In this document: positions 1-8,972 of the stretch, one piece after another
How positions within the stretch are numbered: the first letter of the stretch is position 1
Layout: every line of letters begins with the position of its first letter
Assembly (NCBI RefSeq): GCF_042677205.1
Contig: NZ_JBHTIU010000002.1
Location: 5,498-69,497 of the forward strand
Direction: 5' to 3'
Source: Paenibacillus_L residui
GTDB lineage: Bacteria > Bacillota > Bacilli > Paenibacillales > NBRC-103111
Length of the DNA: 64,000 bases
Translations under genes and position numbers: made by a program
The notes under the pieces: model-generated
Told to the model about the DNA's origin: nothing
What the model saw: the letters and a program-made list of their open reading frames with translations, nothing else
Database searches by the model: none

Positions 1-2
1 TT

Positions 3-860
3 TTCTACGCCTATGGGCTGCCGCATGGGGATTGGGTGTTAAATGAGCAGGGGGAAGTCGTGCCTATCTTCGAGCATCCGGCATTCCGGCAGGGAGTGGA
101 ATTCATCCGCATGCTGTGGGATGAGAAGCTGCTGGACCCGGAATTTCTGCTTAACGATACGCAGCAGCGGGAACAGAAGTTTTATCAGGGCAAGGTCGGA
201 TTCATGGGAGCCCCGCTGTTCCGTCACGTAGGACGGCTGGAGGCAAGCCTGCAGAAGGTGAACCCCGAAGGCAAGCTTGGCTTCATGGCCCCGCCTGCTG
301 GTCCGGACGGTAAGCGAGGGATGGCCAACGCGCCCAAGAACGGTTTGTTCACGGCCGTTACGAGTCATGCCCAGGATCCGGAAAAAGCGGCGAAATTCAT
401 TGAATTCATGCTTTCTCCGGAAGGCCGCGATTTGTTGAAGCTCGGGATTGAAGGCATTCATTATACGAAAGACGGCGATAAAATCATATATAATGAAGAA
501 GAACGCGCCAAAGACGGCTTCGCCTCCAATGGATGGTCGCATCCGCTCGCCTGGGGCAGCGTAGTCTGGCCGCTCGGCGAAAATTATTTGCCGGAAACCG
601 AGCCGCAGGTGGACCGGGCGAGGGAATCGGTAGAGATTGCGACGGCCAATATCGTCCCCAATCTCCTGAACGTGACCACTCAGGAAGAGGTGGAGTATGG
701 CGGTATTCTGGGTGAATTGTTTAATCAATATTACACCGAAATGATCACCGGCAAGAGAGAGATCGACGCAGGGATAGCGGAGTTGTCCCGGAAGTGGCGG
801 GAGCAAGGCGGCGACGCCGTTTTGAAAGCGGTTAATCAAGCATATCAAGAGCAGAAATAG
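3..860 (+). CDS. ABC transporter solute-binding protein, C-terminal part
   Basis: The reading frame is open from the left edge of the window, so the start and the signal/lipobox region are missing; a GTG at 36 is in frame but is probably an internal valine codon. About 285 residues remain. The pattern (a FIEFMLSPEG-like stretch near residue 130, an aromatic-rich C-terminal half ending in short charged helices) fits family 1 extracellular solute-binding proteins of the LplA type, which capture mono- or oligosaccharides outside the membrane and hand them to an ABC permease. The permease genes would lie outside the window. A sulfatase gene follows 309 bases downstream in the same direction, so a sulfated sugar ligand is possible, but that is inference only. 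Confidence 0.8.
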   Translation, partial: FYAYGLPHGDWVLNEQGEVVPIFEHPAFRQGVEFIRMLWDEKLLDPEFLLNDTQQREQKFYQGKVGFMGAPLFRHVGRLEASLQKVNPEGKLGFMAPPAGPDGKRGMANAPKNGLFTAVTSHAQDPEKAAKFIEFMLSPEGRDLLKLGIEGIHYTKDGDKIIYNEEERAKDGFASNGWSHPLAWGSVVWPLGENYLPETEPQVDRARESVEIATANIVPNLLNVTTQEEVEYGGILGELFNQYYTEMITGKREIDAGIAELSRKWREQGGDAVLKAVNQAYQEQK

Positions 861-1169
861 CGTCGTGTCCCCGAATTTGGAGCGGGGAGGGGCCGGCATG
901 GGCTTGTAAGTGCTAACCTGTCACACAGCGGAGTGATGAGCGGCCTGAGAGGTGTGTGTACATGGAGAGCACCCGGTGTAACGGCAAGACGGGAGAGGCG
1001 TGTGTGCATGGAAGTACCGAATACAACAGTCGGACGGGAGAATCTAAGCGGCTAATGTGCTGAAGCATCGAGATACCAATAGCCTGAACGGAAGCCTGAA
1101 CGGGACCCCGACCGGATGATAGGATTAGAAGGCAAGAATGACTAAATCATTAATTAGGAGGATGTTCAA
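861..1169. other. intergenic region before the sulfatase gene
   Basis: 309 bases without a supported gene. No clear terminator hairpin or sigma-A promoter is visible; a ribosome binding site AGGAGG at 1156-1161 belongs to the sulfatase gene. The lack of a terminator leaves room for read-through from the solute-binding protein gene. Confidence 0.5.
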
Positions 1170-2576
1170 GTGACGGCTTCTATATCGGATTATCCCAACA
1201 TTTTATTCATCTTAAGCGATGATCAGGGGGCCTGGGCCTTGGGCTGTGCCGGTAATGACGAAATCCGCACCCCTCAACTGGATCGTTTGGCGGCGGAAGG
1301 AATGCGGTTTACCAATTTTTTCTGCACGTCGCCGGTTTGCTCGCCGGCCCGGGCCTCTCTGTTGACGGGAAGAATTCCGTCCCAGCATGGGGTTCACGAC
1401 TGGATTCGCGGAGGCAGCGTAGGGGAACGGCCTATCGAGTATTTGCAGGGACAGAAGGCATACACCGAGATTTTGGCCGAGAACGGCTATCTTTGCGGGC
1501 TTAGCGGCAAGTGGCACCTGGGAGACAGTGTGAGGCCGCAGAAAGGCTTTACTCATTGGTACGTTCACCAGACGGGGGGGAGCGAGTACTATAACGCGCC
1601 GATGATCCGTGACGGGAAGCCGATCAATGAGCCGGGTTATTTGACCGATGTAATCACGGACGACGCGCTGCAGTTTCTGGAGGCGCAGGACGGGAGCCGG
1701 CCCTTCTATCTGAGCGTGCATTATACGGCCCCGCACAGCCCATGGATCGACAATCACCCGCAGGAAGTGGTAGACTCCTACGATGACTGCGAGTTCAAGA
1801 GCTGCCCGCAGGAGCCGAAGCATCCCTGGGCAATCAAGACCGCACCCTGGGCGGATAACCAGAAGGAAAACTTGAAGGGTTATTTTGCCGCCGTCACGGA
1901 GATGGACCGCAACATTGGACGGATATTAGACAAACTGGAGGAGAAAGGGCTGCGCGGCTCGACGCTGGTCTGCTTCCTGAGTGACAATGGGTTCAACTGC
2001 GGGCATCACGGCATTTGGGGCAAGGGTAATGGCACCTTCCCGCAGAATATGTATGACACATCGGTGAAGGTGCCGGCTATTTTCAGCCATCCCGGCCGTA
2101 TCCCTCAAGGGGCGGTTTGCGATGCGCTTGTGAGCGGCTACGATATCATGCCCACTCTATTGGAGTACGTGGGCATGGAGTATACGGAGGCTGACGGGCT
2201 TCCGGGAAGCAGCTTCCTGAAGCAACTGCTCGGTGAGGAGGACGGCAGCCGGGAACCGGTCGTTGTCTTCGATGAGTACGGCCCGGTCCGGATGATTCGC
2301 ACCCGGGAATGGAAGTACATCCATCGTTACCCTTATGGGCCGCACGAGCTGTATGATTTGGTCAACGATCCCGGGGAGCGTCACAATTTGATTGGCAGCC
2401 GTGAAGCGGAGGACCAGCGTATCGCCTTGAAGAGACAGCTTGAGCAGTGGTTCGTCCGTTATGCCGATCCGGCGCTGGACGGCACACGGGAGCCGGTGAG
2501 CGGCTTGGGGCAGCTGGACCTGGCCGGCACAGCGGGGGAAGGCCGGAAAGCGTACCATCCTTTGGAGGAAGGGTGA
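1170..2576 (+). CDS. type I sulfatase (arylsulfatase family)
   Basis: Predicted 468-residue sulfatase that hydrolyses sulfate esters. The N-terminal strand ends in the metal-binding pair Asp17-Asp18, and the signature C-x-P-x-R is present as Cys57-Ser-Pro-Ala-Arg61; in this family Cys57 is oxidised to formylglycine, the catalytic residue. Further family marks are the GKWHLG motif near residue 115 and the SDNG motif near residue 270. No signal peptide is seen, so the enzyme should be cytoplasmic, acting on imported sulfated sugars or other sulfate esters. The start is GTG at 1170, 8 bases after AGGAGG. Upstream is a sugar-type solute-binding protein gene; a hairpin without a T-run follows the stop. 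The substrate cannot be read from the sequence. A formylglycine-generating enzyme is not in the window. Confidence 0.9.
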   Translation: MTASISDYPNILFILSDDQGAWALGCAGNDEIRTPQLDRLAAEGMRFTNFFCTSPVCSPARASLLTGRIPSQHGVHDWIRGGSVGERPIEYLQGQKAYTEILAENGYLCGLSGKWHLGDSVRPQKGFTHWYVHQTGGSEYYNAPMIRDGKPINEPGYLTDVITDDALQFLEAQDGSRPFYLSVHYTAPHSPWIDNHPQEVVDSYDDCEFKSCPQEPKHPWAIKTAPWADNQKENLKGYFAAVTEMDRNIGRILDKLEEKGLRGSTLVCFLSDNGFNCGHHGIWGKGNGTFPQNMYDTSVKVPAIFSHPGRIPQGAVCDALVSGYDIMPTLLEYVGMEYTEADGLPGSSFLKQLLGEEDGSREPVVVFDEYGPVRMIRTREWKYIHRYPYGPHELYDLVNDPGERHNLIGSREAEDQRIALKRQLEQWFVRYADPALDGTREPVSGLGQLDLAGTAGEGRKAYHPLEEG

Positions 2577-2591
2577 AGCAGCAGAAGGCAC

Positions 2592-2626
2592 CCGGATCGG
2601 CCATCCCCAACTGATGGCCGATCCGG
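2592..2626. terminator. hairpin downstream of the sulfatase gene
   Basis: Perfect 14-bp inverted repeat (2592-2605 against 2613-2626) with a 7-base loop, starting 15 bases after the sulfatase stop. No T-run follows, so it may be an mRNA 3'-end stabiliser or a weak terminator. Confidence 0.6.
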
Positions 2627-2780
2627 CATTGGCCGGCATCGTCGTGGCCGCCAGGTGACACCGGCTAGCACTGCAGGCCGCCCATCTGCGATAGGCGCGC
2701 GCCGCCGCCATTGGTCAGACGGCACATCGCCGTTATCGACTACGCCTGCCGGCGATTGCCGGGATCAAGAACCAGCATTT

Positions 2781-2950
2781 CTGCAGGTCTTCGGAACGAT
2801 TTTAGTAAATCCGCGCAGGACATGCAAATGTGCAGGTGAATTTGGCCATTTTGCCGATTTTCGGGATTTTGGCGGGAAAGACCTGCACTATCGCATGTCT
2901 TTTGCCGTATTTACCGGATTTCCGTGAAATGACCTGTACTTTTGCTTGTT
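2781..2950. repeat. degenerate ~50-bp tandem repeat
   Basis: The core GCAGGT (or its complement ACCTGC/ACCTGT) recurs at 2783, 2832, 2881 and 2932, a period of 49-51 bases, within pyrimidine-rich filler. The period and core resemble the arrays at 15093-15347 and near 32776. No open frame runs through it. Confidence 0.55.
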
Positions 2951-3419
2951 TTCAGCATTAAGGGATTTCCGGTGGCAAGCTAGTGACCGGAACGCTTACC
3001 AACAGGAACGTCCCGTCGTCAGGAGCCCTGGCAGCACTGTGAAAAAACAGCTAAGACCATGAAATAAGACAATCGGTAATGAAAGCCTGCGAAAGCGATG
3101 GTTTTAAGGCTGATTCGAGTCAAATTCTACATTATTCGTTGAAATTGGGTGCTTTAGTTTCCCGACCAAATTTACTATGATGGGAGTAGTGCTATAAGCG
3201 TTATATTAGATAATTAGTGGAAGCAAACCCCTCCCAATGAACCGGTATGAGAGAATGATCCCCTTATTTCTGCTCATGCCCTGCCACTAATGCAGCACTA
3301 ACCGGCTTTATCCGCTTCGGCATTCCATGCCAATTAACCCTGGTTGCAGCCCTAAGAAACCGCATTGCAACCACTCCTTATTTAAAATGTTACAGGTAAG
3401 ACCTCGGTTAGAAAAAACT

Positions 3420-3441
3420 CGTTAGCGCTAACGGGCTTTTT
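3420..3441 (+). terminator. palindromic terminator-like hairpin
   Basis: The 14-base palindrome CGTTAGCGCTAACG at 3420-3433 is followed by GGCTTTTT. A second smaller hairpin, AACTCC-GATA-GGAGTT followed by TTTC, lies at 3469-3488. No gene ends just upstream, so these may insulate the urease promoter or mark the end of a lost transcript. Confidence 0.5.
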
Positions 3442-3636
3442 GACGGCAATAGATTTTTATTTGGCGATAACTCCGATAGGAGTTTTTCTATTCGCGAATT
3501 TGTGAAAAAAGATACAAATCCCAATAGAAAGAAGGGTGCTCCTCACCGGATCTGGCTTAAGTCTGCGTGAACGAGCAGTCTATTTGAGTGCGCGTTTCTG
3601 CTTGTACAATGAGTTTGAATAAGCCAATGATGCTCT

Positions 3637-3669
3637 TTGATTCAACAGTGTATGGAAAAATATGTAACA
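3637..3669 (+). promoter_or_regulatory. putative urease promoter with GlnR/TnrA-like box
   Basis: TTGATT at 3637-3642 and TATGTA at 3661-3666 (18-base spacer) form a weak sigma-A-like promoter 68 bases before ureA. The 17-mer at 3653-3669 (TGGAAAAATATGTAACA) fits the GlnR/TnrA consensus TGTNANAWWWTMTNACA at all but two of its defined positions and overlaps the -10 element. Urease is a known nitrogen-regulated operon in Bacillus; control by GlnR or TnrA here is inference. Confidence 0.45.
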
Positions 3670-3733
3670 AATCTTGAGGAATTTTAAAAAAATCAATACA
3701 GGCCGATGAAGCCGGGGGATAGGAGGAATACGG

Positions 3734-4036
3734 ATGAGACTGACACCTCGAGAGCAGGAGAAGCTGATGATTGTCGTGGCGGCCGATCTTGCCCGCAGGC
3801 GCAAAGAAAGAGGGTTGAAGCTGAATTATCCGGAGGCGGTGGCGCTGATCACCTATGAAATTATGGAAGGAGCCCGCGATGGCAAAACGGTGGCTCAGCT
3901 AATGAGCGAAGGGGCCACCATTCTACGCAGGGAAGATGTCATGGAGGGAGTGCCGGAGATGATTCCGGATATTCAGGTCGAGGTGACCTTTCCGGACGGC
4001 ACGAAGCTGGTTACGGTCCACGATCCTATTAGATAG
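3734..4036 (+). CDS. ureA: urease subunit gamma
   Basis: 100 residues, the full usual length of the gamma subunit, matching the family from the MRLTPREQEKL start to the TVHDPI end. The gamma subunit packs with beta and alpha subunits in the cytoplasmic urease that splits urea into ammonia and carbamate; it holds no catalytic residue. The ATG at 3734 has GGAGG at 3722-3726. It is the first gene of a seven-gene unit ureA-B-C-E-F-G-D in the usual order of Gram-positive operons. The 138-base gap to ureB is longer than the other gaps in the operon and holds no supported gene. Confidence 0.97.
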   Translation: MRLTPREQEKLMIVVAADLARRRKERGLKLNYPEAVALITYEIMEGARDGKTVAQLMSEGATILRREDVMEGVPEMIPDIQVEVTFPDGTKLVTVHDPIR

Positions 4037-4174
4037 TGCATTTCACAGAAGGCCCGCTTACAAAGTGGTTTGGCCAGGATGCGTTCCTTTTTTCGACAGT
4101 GCATTACGGCATCGGCATGGAGGGACGGAATCTCGTACAACATGCAGAGTATCATTTCAAAGGAGGAGACAGGC

Positions 4175-4558
4175 TTGATTCCAGGTGAATATAAATTGCT
4201 GGGTAATGATGTGATTTGCAATGAGGGACGCCCTACCGTGTCTCTGGAAGTGCTGAACGTCGGGGATCGTCCGATTCAGGTCGGTTCGCATTTTCATTTC
4301 TACGAAGCCAATAAGGCCTTGAAGTTTGACCGGGAGCGTGCATTCGGCATGCATCTCAATATTCCTTCCGGCGCAGCCGTGCGCTTCGAGCCGGGAGACC
4401 GCAAGGAGATCGAACTGGTCCCGTTCGCCGGGGAACGGAAGGTCTATGGATTTAATAACAAGACGGACGGATCGCTCGATGAGAGGGAAGCGGAGGCTCA
4501 AGAACGCCGGGCTTCCGTCATTCCGTCTTCAACTGTCGGATCGGAGGTGGGCGTATGA
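4175..4558 (+). CDS. ureB: urease subunit beta
   Basis: 127 residues. The chosen start is TTG at 4175, 8 bases after AGGAGG at 4161-4166, which gives the family-typical start MIPGEY; an in-frame ATG at 4142 would add 11 residues that do not look like the family and has no good ribosome binding site. The VGSHFHFYE motif near residue 35 is the conserved core of the subunit. The C-terminal tail after the family-typical GFNN region is polar and variable. The stop overlaps the ureC start (ATGA at 4555-4558), showing translational coupling of beta and alpha subunits. Confidence 0.96.
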   Translation: MIPGEYKLLGNDVICNEGRPTVSLEVLNVGDRPIQVGSHFHFYEANKALKFDRERAFGMHLNIPSGAAVRFEPGDRKEIELVPFAGERKVYGFNNKTDGSLDEREAEAQERRASVIPSSTVGSEVGV

Positions 4559-6270
4559 GCTTTACCATGTCGAGGAAGCAGTATGCGGATATGTTCGGGC
4601 CGACGACCGGCGATGCGGTTCGCCTGGCGGATACCGACTTGTTCATCGAGATTGAGAAAGACTACACCCGTTACGGGGACGAAGCGAAATTCGGCGGCGG
4701 AAAATCGATTCGCGACGGTATGGGGCTGCATCCGCTGATCACTCGCGAGGAAGGCGCCATGGATCTCGTCATTACCAATGCCATTATCGTTGATTATACC
4801 GGCATTTATAAGGCGGATATCGGCATTCGCGACGGCAGGATTGCCGGGATCGGCAAGAGCGGCAATCCGCTCGTTATGGACGGAGTCGATCTCGTTATCG
4901 GGGCTTCCACCGAGATTCTCTCTGCGGAGGGGTTGATCGTCACGGCGGGAGGCATCGATACCCACGTCCATTTTATTAATCCTCACCAGGTGGAGCATGC
5001 GCTGGCCTCCGGCTTGACCACCCTGATCGGAGGCGGCACCGGGCCGGCGGAGGGCTCCAAGGCGACGACCTGCACGTCGGGCGAATGGCATATTCACCGG
5101 ATGCTGGAGGCGTCCGAGGGCCTGCCGATCAATGTCGGCTTTCTCGGCAAAGGCTCGGGAGCCCATGAAGCGCCCATGGCCGAGCAAATCCGGGCCGGAG
5201 CGATCGGCTTGAAGGTGCATGAAGATTGGGGAGCGACAGCGTCTGCAATCGATTATTCGCTGCGTGTGGCGGACAAGTATGACGTCCAGGTGGCGCTTCA
5301 CTCGGATACGCTAAACGAGGGCGGGTTCGTGGAAGATACGATTGCGGCGATCCGGGGCAGGGTCATCCATACTTATCATACGGAAGGAGCGGGCGGGGGC
5401 CATGCTCCGGATATGATCAAGATGGCGGCGCTGAGCCATGTGCTGCCTTCCTCGACTAATCCCACCCGGCCGTTCACGATCAATACAGTGGAAGAACATC
5501 TCGATATGCTGATGGTATGCCATCATCTGGATCCGAGCGTACCGGAGGATGTAGCCTTCGCCGACTCCCGCATCCGCAGCGAAACGATTGCGGCCGAGGA
5601 TATTTTGCATGATTTGGGCGTATTCAGCATGGTCAGCTCGGATTCCCAGGCGATGGGCCGCGTGGGCGAAGTTATAACCCGGACCTGGCAGACGGCCGAC
5701 AAGATGAAGAAGCAGCGGGGCAAGCTGCCGGAGGATGCGGGCTCGAACGGGGACAATTTCCGCGTCAGGCGCTATATTGCGAAGTATACGATCAATCCGG
5801 CGCTCACTCACGGCATTGCCGATTATGTCGGTTCGGTGGAGGTCGGCAAAATCGCCGATTTGGTCATCTGGCATCCGGCTTTCTTCGGGGTTAAACCCGA
5901 GATGGTGCTGAAGAACGGCTTTGTCGTGCAGAGTCTGATGGGGGATCCGAATGCATCGATTCCGACCCCGCAGCCGTATATCTACAGGCCAATGTACGCT
6001 TCTGTAGGCAGGGCGCTGGCGCGCTGCTCGGTCACTTTCGTTTCGCAAGCCGCGCTGGACGCGGGAGTTCCCGCACAATTGGGACTGAACAAAATCGTGC
6101 TTCCCGTCCGGGGCATCCGCACGCTAACGAAGAAGGACATGATCCTGAACGGGGAAACGCCGGAGCTGTTCGTTGATCCGCAAACCTATGAGGTAAGAGC
6201 GAACGGAGAGCTGCTGACCTGCGAGCCGGTGGAGGTTTTGCCGATGGCTCAGCGGTACTTCCTTTTTTAA
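4555..6270 (+). CDS. ureC: urease subunit alpha (catalytic)
   Basis: 571 residues, full length. All nickel-centre residues are visible, numbered from the ATG at 4555: His137 and His139 (HVH), the lysine that becomes carbamylated Lys220 (GLKVHED), His249, His275 and Asp363, and the flap histidine His323 in MVCHHLD. It hydrolyses urea at a dinuclear nickel site in the cytoplasm. The start overlaps the ureB stop by 4 bases. Accessory genes ureE, F, G and D follow, so the operon encodes both apoenzyme and metal-centre assembly. No defect was seen. Confidence 0.98.
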   Translation: MSFTMSRKQYADMFGPTTGDAVRLADTDLFIEIEKDYTRYGDEAKFGGGKSIRDGMGLHPLITREEGAMDLVITNAIIVDYTGIYKADIGIRDGRIAGIGKSGNPLVMDGVDLVIGASTEILSAEGLIVTAGGIDTHVHFINPHQVEHALASGLTTLIGGGTGPAEGSKATTCTSGEWHIHRMLEASEGLPINVGFLGKGSGAHEAPMAEQIRAGAIGLKVHEDWGATASAIDYSLRVADKYDVQVALHSDTLNEGGFVEDTIAAIRGRVIHTYHTEGAGGGHAPDMIKMAALSHVLPSSTNPTRPFTINTVEEHLDMLMVCHHLDPSVPEDVAFADSRIRSETIAAEDILHDLGVFSMVSSDSQAMGRVGEVITRTWQTADKMKKQRGKLPEDAGSNGDNFRVRRYIAKYTINPALTHGIADYVGSVEVGKIADLVIWHPAFFGVKPEMVLKNGFVVQSLMGDPNASIPTPQPYIYRPMYASVGRALARCSVTFVSQAALDAGVPAQLGLNKIVLPVRGIRTLTKKDMILNGETPELFVDPQTYEVRANGELLTCEPVEVLPMAQRYFLF

Positions 6271-6335
6271 GGCCAACGGACAAGTACGGGTCACCTTATA
6301 GTTGATAGACATTCAGAATCCGAAGGAGGGGCAGT

Positions 6336-6788
6336 ATGATTATTGAACAAATAGCCGGGAAGCTGGAGCAGCTTCGGCCGGAGGACAGAGCCGCACGCCA
6401 TGTGGAGAAGGTATATATGGACAGCGAAGATTTGCTGAAGAAAATTCAGCGAGTGACGACGGACCATGGCAACGAAATCGGCATCCGTCTGACGCAGAAG
6501 GATGAGCTGGCGGACGGGGATATTTTATACATGGATGACAAGAACATGATCGTCATCGTAGTGCGGCCGGACGACCTGCTCGTAATCCGCCCCCGCTCGA
6601 TGCAGGAGATGGGAGAGATCGCCCACAAGCTCGGCAACCGTCACCTGCCGGCGCAGTTCGAGGGAGAGCGGATGCTGGTGCAGTATGATTATTTGGTCGA
6701 GGAGCAGCTCGTCCAGGACGCCATTCCATATACCCGGGAGAAGATGAAAGTGAAGAAGGCGTTCCGGCATGTGGGACATAAACACTAA
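6336..6788 (+). CDS. ureE: urease accessory protein UreE
   Basis: 150 residues. UreE is a nickel metallochaperone that passes nickel to the UreG-UreF-UreD-urease complex. The N-terminal peptide-binding domain (about 1-70) and the C-terminal metal-binding domain (about 75-140) follow the family pattern, including the GNRHLPAQFE stretch with the conserved metal-binding histidine near residue 105. The C-terminus is a short His tail (HVGHKH), not the long poly-His tail of the Klebsiella protein. The ATG at 6336 has GGAGGGG a few bases upstream. The 3' end overlaps ureF by 20 bases. Confidence 0.95.
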   Translation: MIIEQIAGKLEQLRPEDRAARHVEKVYMDSEDLLKKIQRVTTDHGNEIGIRLTQKDELADGDILYMDDKNMIVIVVRPDDLLVIRPRSMQEMGEIAHKLGNRHLPAQFEGERMLVQYDYLVEEQLVQDAIPYTREKMKVKKAFRHVGHKH

Positions 6789-7467
6789 TTCGCTGCTTGC
6801 CCTGCTGCAGTGGTGCGATTCGAACTTTCCCTCCGGGGCGTTCAACCATTCGTTCGGATTGGAAACCTACCTGCAGGAAGGATTAGTGACGGATGCAGCC
6901 ACCTTCCGGGAATGGCTGACGGTCTACCTTAACGAGCAGCTGGTCTATTCGGACGGATTGGGTTGCCGACTAGCCTATGAGGCGTTGGATGAAGGCCGCA
7001 TGGAAGAGCTATGGGCATTGGACCGGCTGCTGACGGTTCAGAATCTCCCCTGGGAATCGCGGGAAGGAGTGCGCAGAATCGGAGAGAGAATGATCCGGCT
7101 TGCGGCGGAGTTGTATGAAGATCCGTCTTTGAAACAATATCGGGATCGGATATTGCGTAAGAGGTCGTATGGCCATCCGGCGGTCGCTTTCGCCATGGTC
7201 GCCCGTCTCATGCAGGCGGAGAAGCCGACAGCGGTGTTGGCTTGTCTGTACTCGTCCGTTAGCAGCATGGTGCAGAACGGGGTGAGGGCCATTCCGCTCG
7301 GACAGACGGAAGGTCAGCGGCTGTTGATGCATATGCAGCCCGCTCTGCTGCAGGCGGTTGAGGCTGTGGAGAGATTGACGACAGACGATATCGGAATCGT
7401 ATCCCCTGGATTGGAATGGTCGCAGATGAAGCATGAGAGGCTGAATACCCGGCTTTTCATGTCGTAA
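6769..7467 (+). CDS. ureF: urease accessory protein UreF
   Basis: 232 residues, typical length. The hallmark stretch CDSNFPSGAFNHSFGLE near residue 15 identifies UreF, which works as a fidelity factor and GTPase-effector in the UreD-UreF-UreG complex. The ATG at 6769 lies inside the end of ureE (20-base overlap), and no better start is seen before the conserved region. The gene ends 51 bases before the chosen ureG start. Confidence 0.94.
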   Translation: MWDINTNSLLALLQWCDSNFPSGAFNHSFGLETYLQEGLVTDAATFREWLTVYLNEQLVYSDGLGCRLAYEALDEGRMEELWALDRLLTVQNLPWESREGVRRIGERMIRLAAELYEDPSLKQYRDRILRKRSYGHPAVAFAMVARLMQAEKPTAVLACLYSSVSSMVQNGVRAIPLGQTEGQRLLMHMQPALLQAVEAVERLTTDDIGIVSPGLEWSQMKHERLNTRLFMS

Positions 7468-7518
7468 ATGATCGTTAAGCAAGGAATCGAGAATCTAGTA
7501 TGGAAAGAGGGCGAGAGC

Positions 7519-8130
7519 ATGAAACCGGTCAAAATCGGGGTAGGCGGTCCTGTCGGGGCCGGCAAAACGATGCTGGTGGAGAAAATAACCCGGCGTCTTC
7601 ACGGAAAATACAGCATGGCTGTAGTGACCAACGATATTTACACGAAGGAGGACGCCAAAATTTTGCTGCAGACCGGGGTGCTGCCGGAAGACCGGATCAT
7701 CGGGGTGGAAACGGGCGGCTGCCCGCATACCGCCATCCGGGAAGATGCATCGATGAATTTCGCGGCTATCGATGAACTGATGTCGCGGCATCCCGATCTC
7801 GAAATCGTGTTTGTGGAAAGCGGCGGCGACAATCTGGCGGCCACCTTCAGCCCGGAGCTCGTTGATTTCTCCATTTACATTATCGACGTAGCCCAAGGGG
7901 AGAAGATCCCGCGCAAGGGCGGGCAAGGGATGATCAAGTCGGATTTGTTCATCATCAACAAAACCGATCTGGCCCCTTATGTAGGCGCCAATTTGCAGGT
8001 AATGGAGGCCGACACACTCGCTTTCCGCGGCAATAAGCCGTATTTCTTCACAAACCTGAAGGAAGAATCCGGGCTGGACGAAGTTGTGGAATGGATTGAA
8101 AAAAACGCCCTGCTGACAGGTCTGGAATAA
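7519..8130 (+). CDS. ureG: urease accessory GTPase UreG
   Basis: 203 residues with the chosen ATG at 7519, giving the family-typical start MKPVKIGVGGPVGAGKT; an upstream in-frame ATG at 7468 would add 17 residues with no match to the family. The P-loop GPVGAGKT lies at residues 10-17, the nickel-binding Cys-Pro-His at 68-70, and a NKTD guanine-specificity motif near residue 148. UreG hydrolyses GTP to drive nickel insertion into urease. The stop is one base before the ureD start. Confidence 0.96.
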   Translation: MKPVKIGVGGPVGAGKTMLVEKITRRLHGKYSMAVVTNDIYTKEDAKILLQTGVLPEDRIIGVETGGCPHTAIREDASMNFAAIDELMSRHPDLEIVFVESGGDNLAATFSPELVDFSIYIIDVAQGEKIPRKGGQGMIKSDLFIINKTDLAPYVGANLQVMEADTLAFRGNKPYFFTNLKEESGLDEVVEWIEKNALLTGLE

Positions 8131-8131
8131 C

Positions 8132-8956
8132 ATGGGCGAATGGACGGGAACTCTCCGGATGAAGGCGGAGAACAGGGGAGGCCGGACGGTCGTCACCGAT
8201 TTGTACCATCAGGGCGCCTATAAGGTGGCCCGCCCGATCTATCCCGATCATTCCGGGCAGGCTTGCTATTATGTGATGAATCCCGGCGGAGGATATGTGG
8301 ACGGGGACCGGTATCGGATGAGTGTGGAGCTGGAGGAAGGGGCAGAGCTCCTGATCACGACTCAATCCTCGACCAAGATTTACAGGACGCCCGGCCAACC
8401 GGTGCTTCAGACGACGGAAATCCGCATGAAGTCCGGCAGCTATCTGGAATGGCTCCCGGACCCGATCATCGCCTACCGGGACGCCCGCTACCGGCAGCAG
8501 ACCGTTATCCATATGGAAAGAGGAGCCTCGCTAATCAGCGCGGAAGTGATTACGCCGGGATGGTCGCCGGACGGAACGCTGTTCGCTTATAAGGAACTGT
8601 CGCTCAAGAGCGAACTGTACATGGATCGGGAACTCGTTCTGCATGATCACATGAAGCTCTGTCCGGAAAGCCGGCCGTTGTCCGGTTTAGGCAGAATGGA
8701 CGGGCACACTCATTTCGGCTCCCTGTTCGTCATCGGTGAGCAGGCAACGGCGTCCTTCTGCAGTGCATTGACAGAAGCGGTTCAACTGGAGGAACAGGCG
8801 GGGAAGATCGGCCTGTCCGAGTTGATCGTGCCGGGCTTCGCTGTGCGGATGCTGGCTGATTCCACCCAAACCATCGAACGGTTATTTGGCCGGATTGTCA
8901 ATTATACACGGGAGCAGTGGTTTGGGAAGGCGCCCGTGTCATTGCGCAAATATTAG
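8132..8956 (+). CDS. ureD: urease accessory protein UreD (UreH)
   Basis: 274 residues, usual length. The family pattern runs through the protein, with the TTQSSTKIYRT stretch near residue 80 as clearest mark. UreD docks on the urease apoprotein and recruits UreF and UreG for nickel delivery. The ATG at 8132 is just after the ureG stop, with only a weak ribosome binding site, so it is probably translated by coupling. It is the last gene of the operon; a strong hairpin shared with the opposing ymaF-like gene follows at 8973-9009. Confidence 0.94.
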   Translation: MGEWTGTLRMKAENRGGRTVVTDLYHQGAYKVARPIYPDHSGQACYYVMNPGGGYVDGDRYRMSVELEEGAELLITTQSSTKIYRTPGQPVLQTTEIRMKSGSYLEWLPDPIIAYRDARYRQQTVIHMERGASLISAEVITPGWSPDGTLFAYKELSLKSELYMDRELVLHDHMKLCPESRPLSGLGRMDGHTHFGSLFVIGEQATASFCSALTEAVQLEEQAGKIGLSELIVPGFAVRMLADSTQTIERLFGRIVNYTREQWFGKAPVSLRKY

Positions 8957-8972
8957 CCGCCCGATAAGGGAA

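Larger units (their letters stand above)
2951..3733. other. long intergenic region before the urease operon
   Basis: About 780 bases with no gene that can be supported. Two terminator-like hairpins (3420-3441 and 3469-3488) and the putative urease promoter region lie in its right half; the left part shows nothing recognisable. Together with the repeat to its left this is the longest gene-free stretch in the first 30 kb. Confidence 0.5.
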
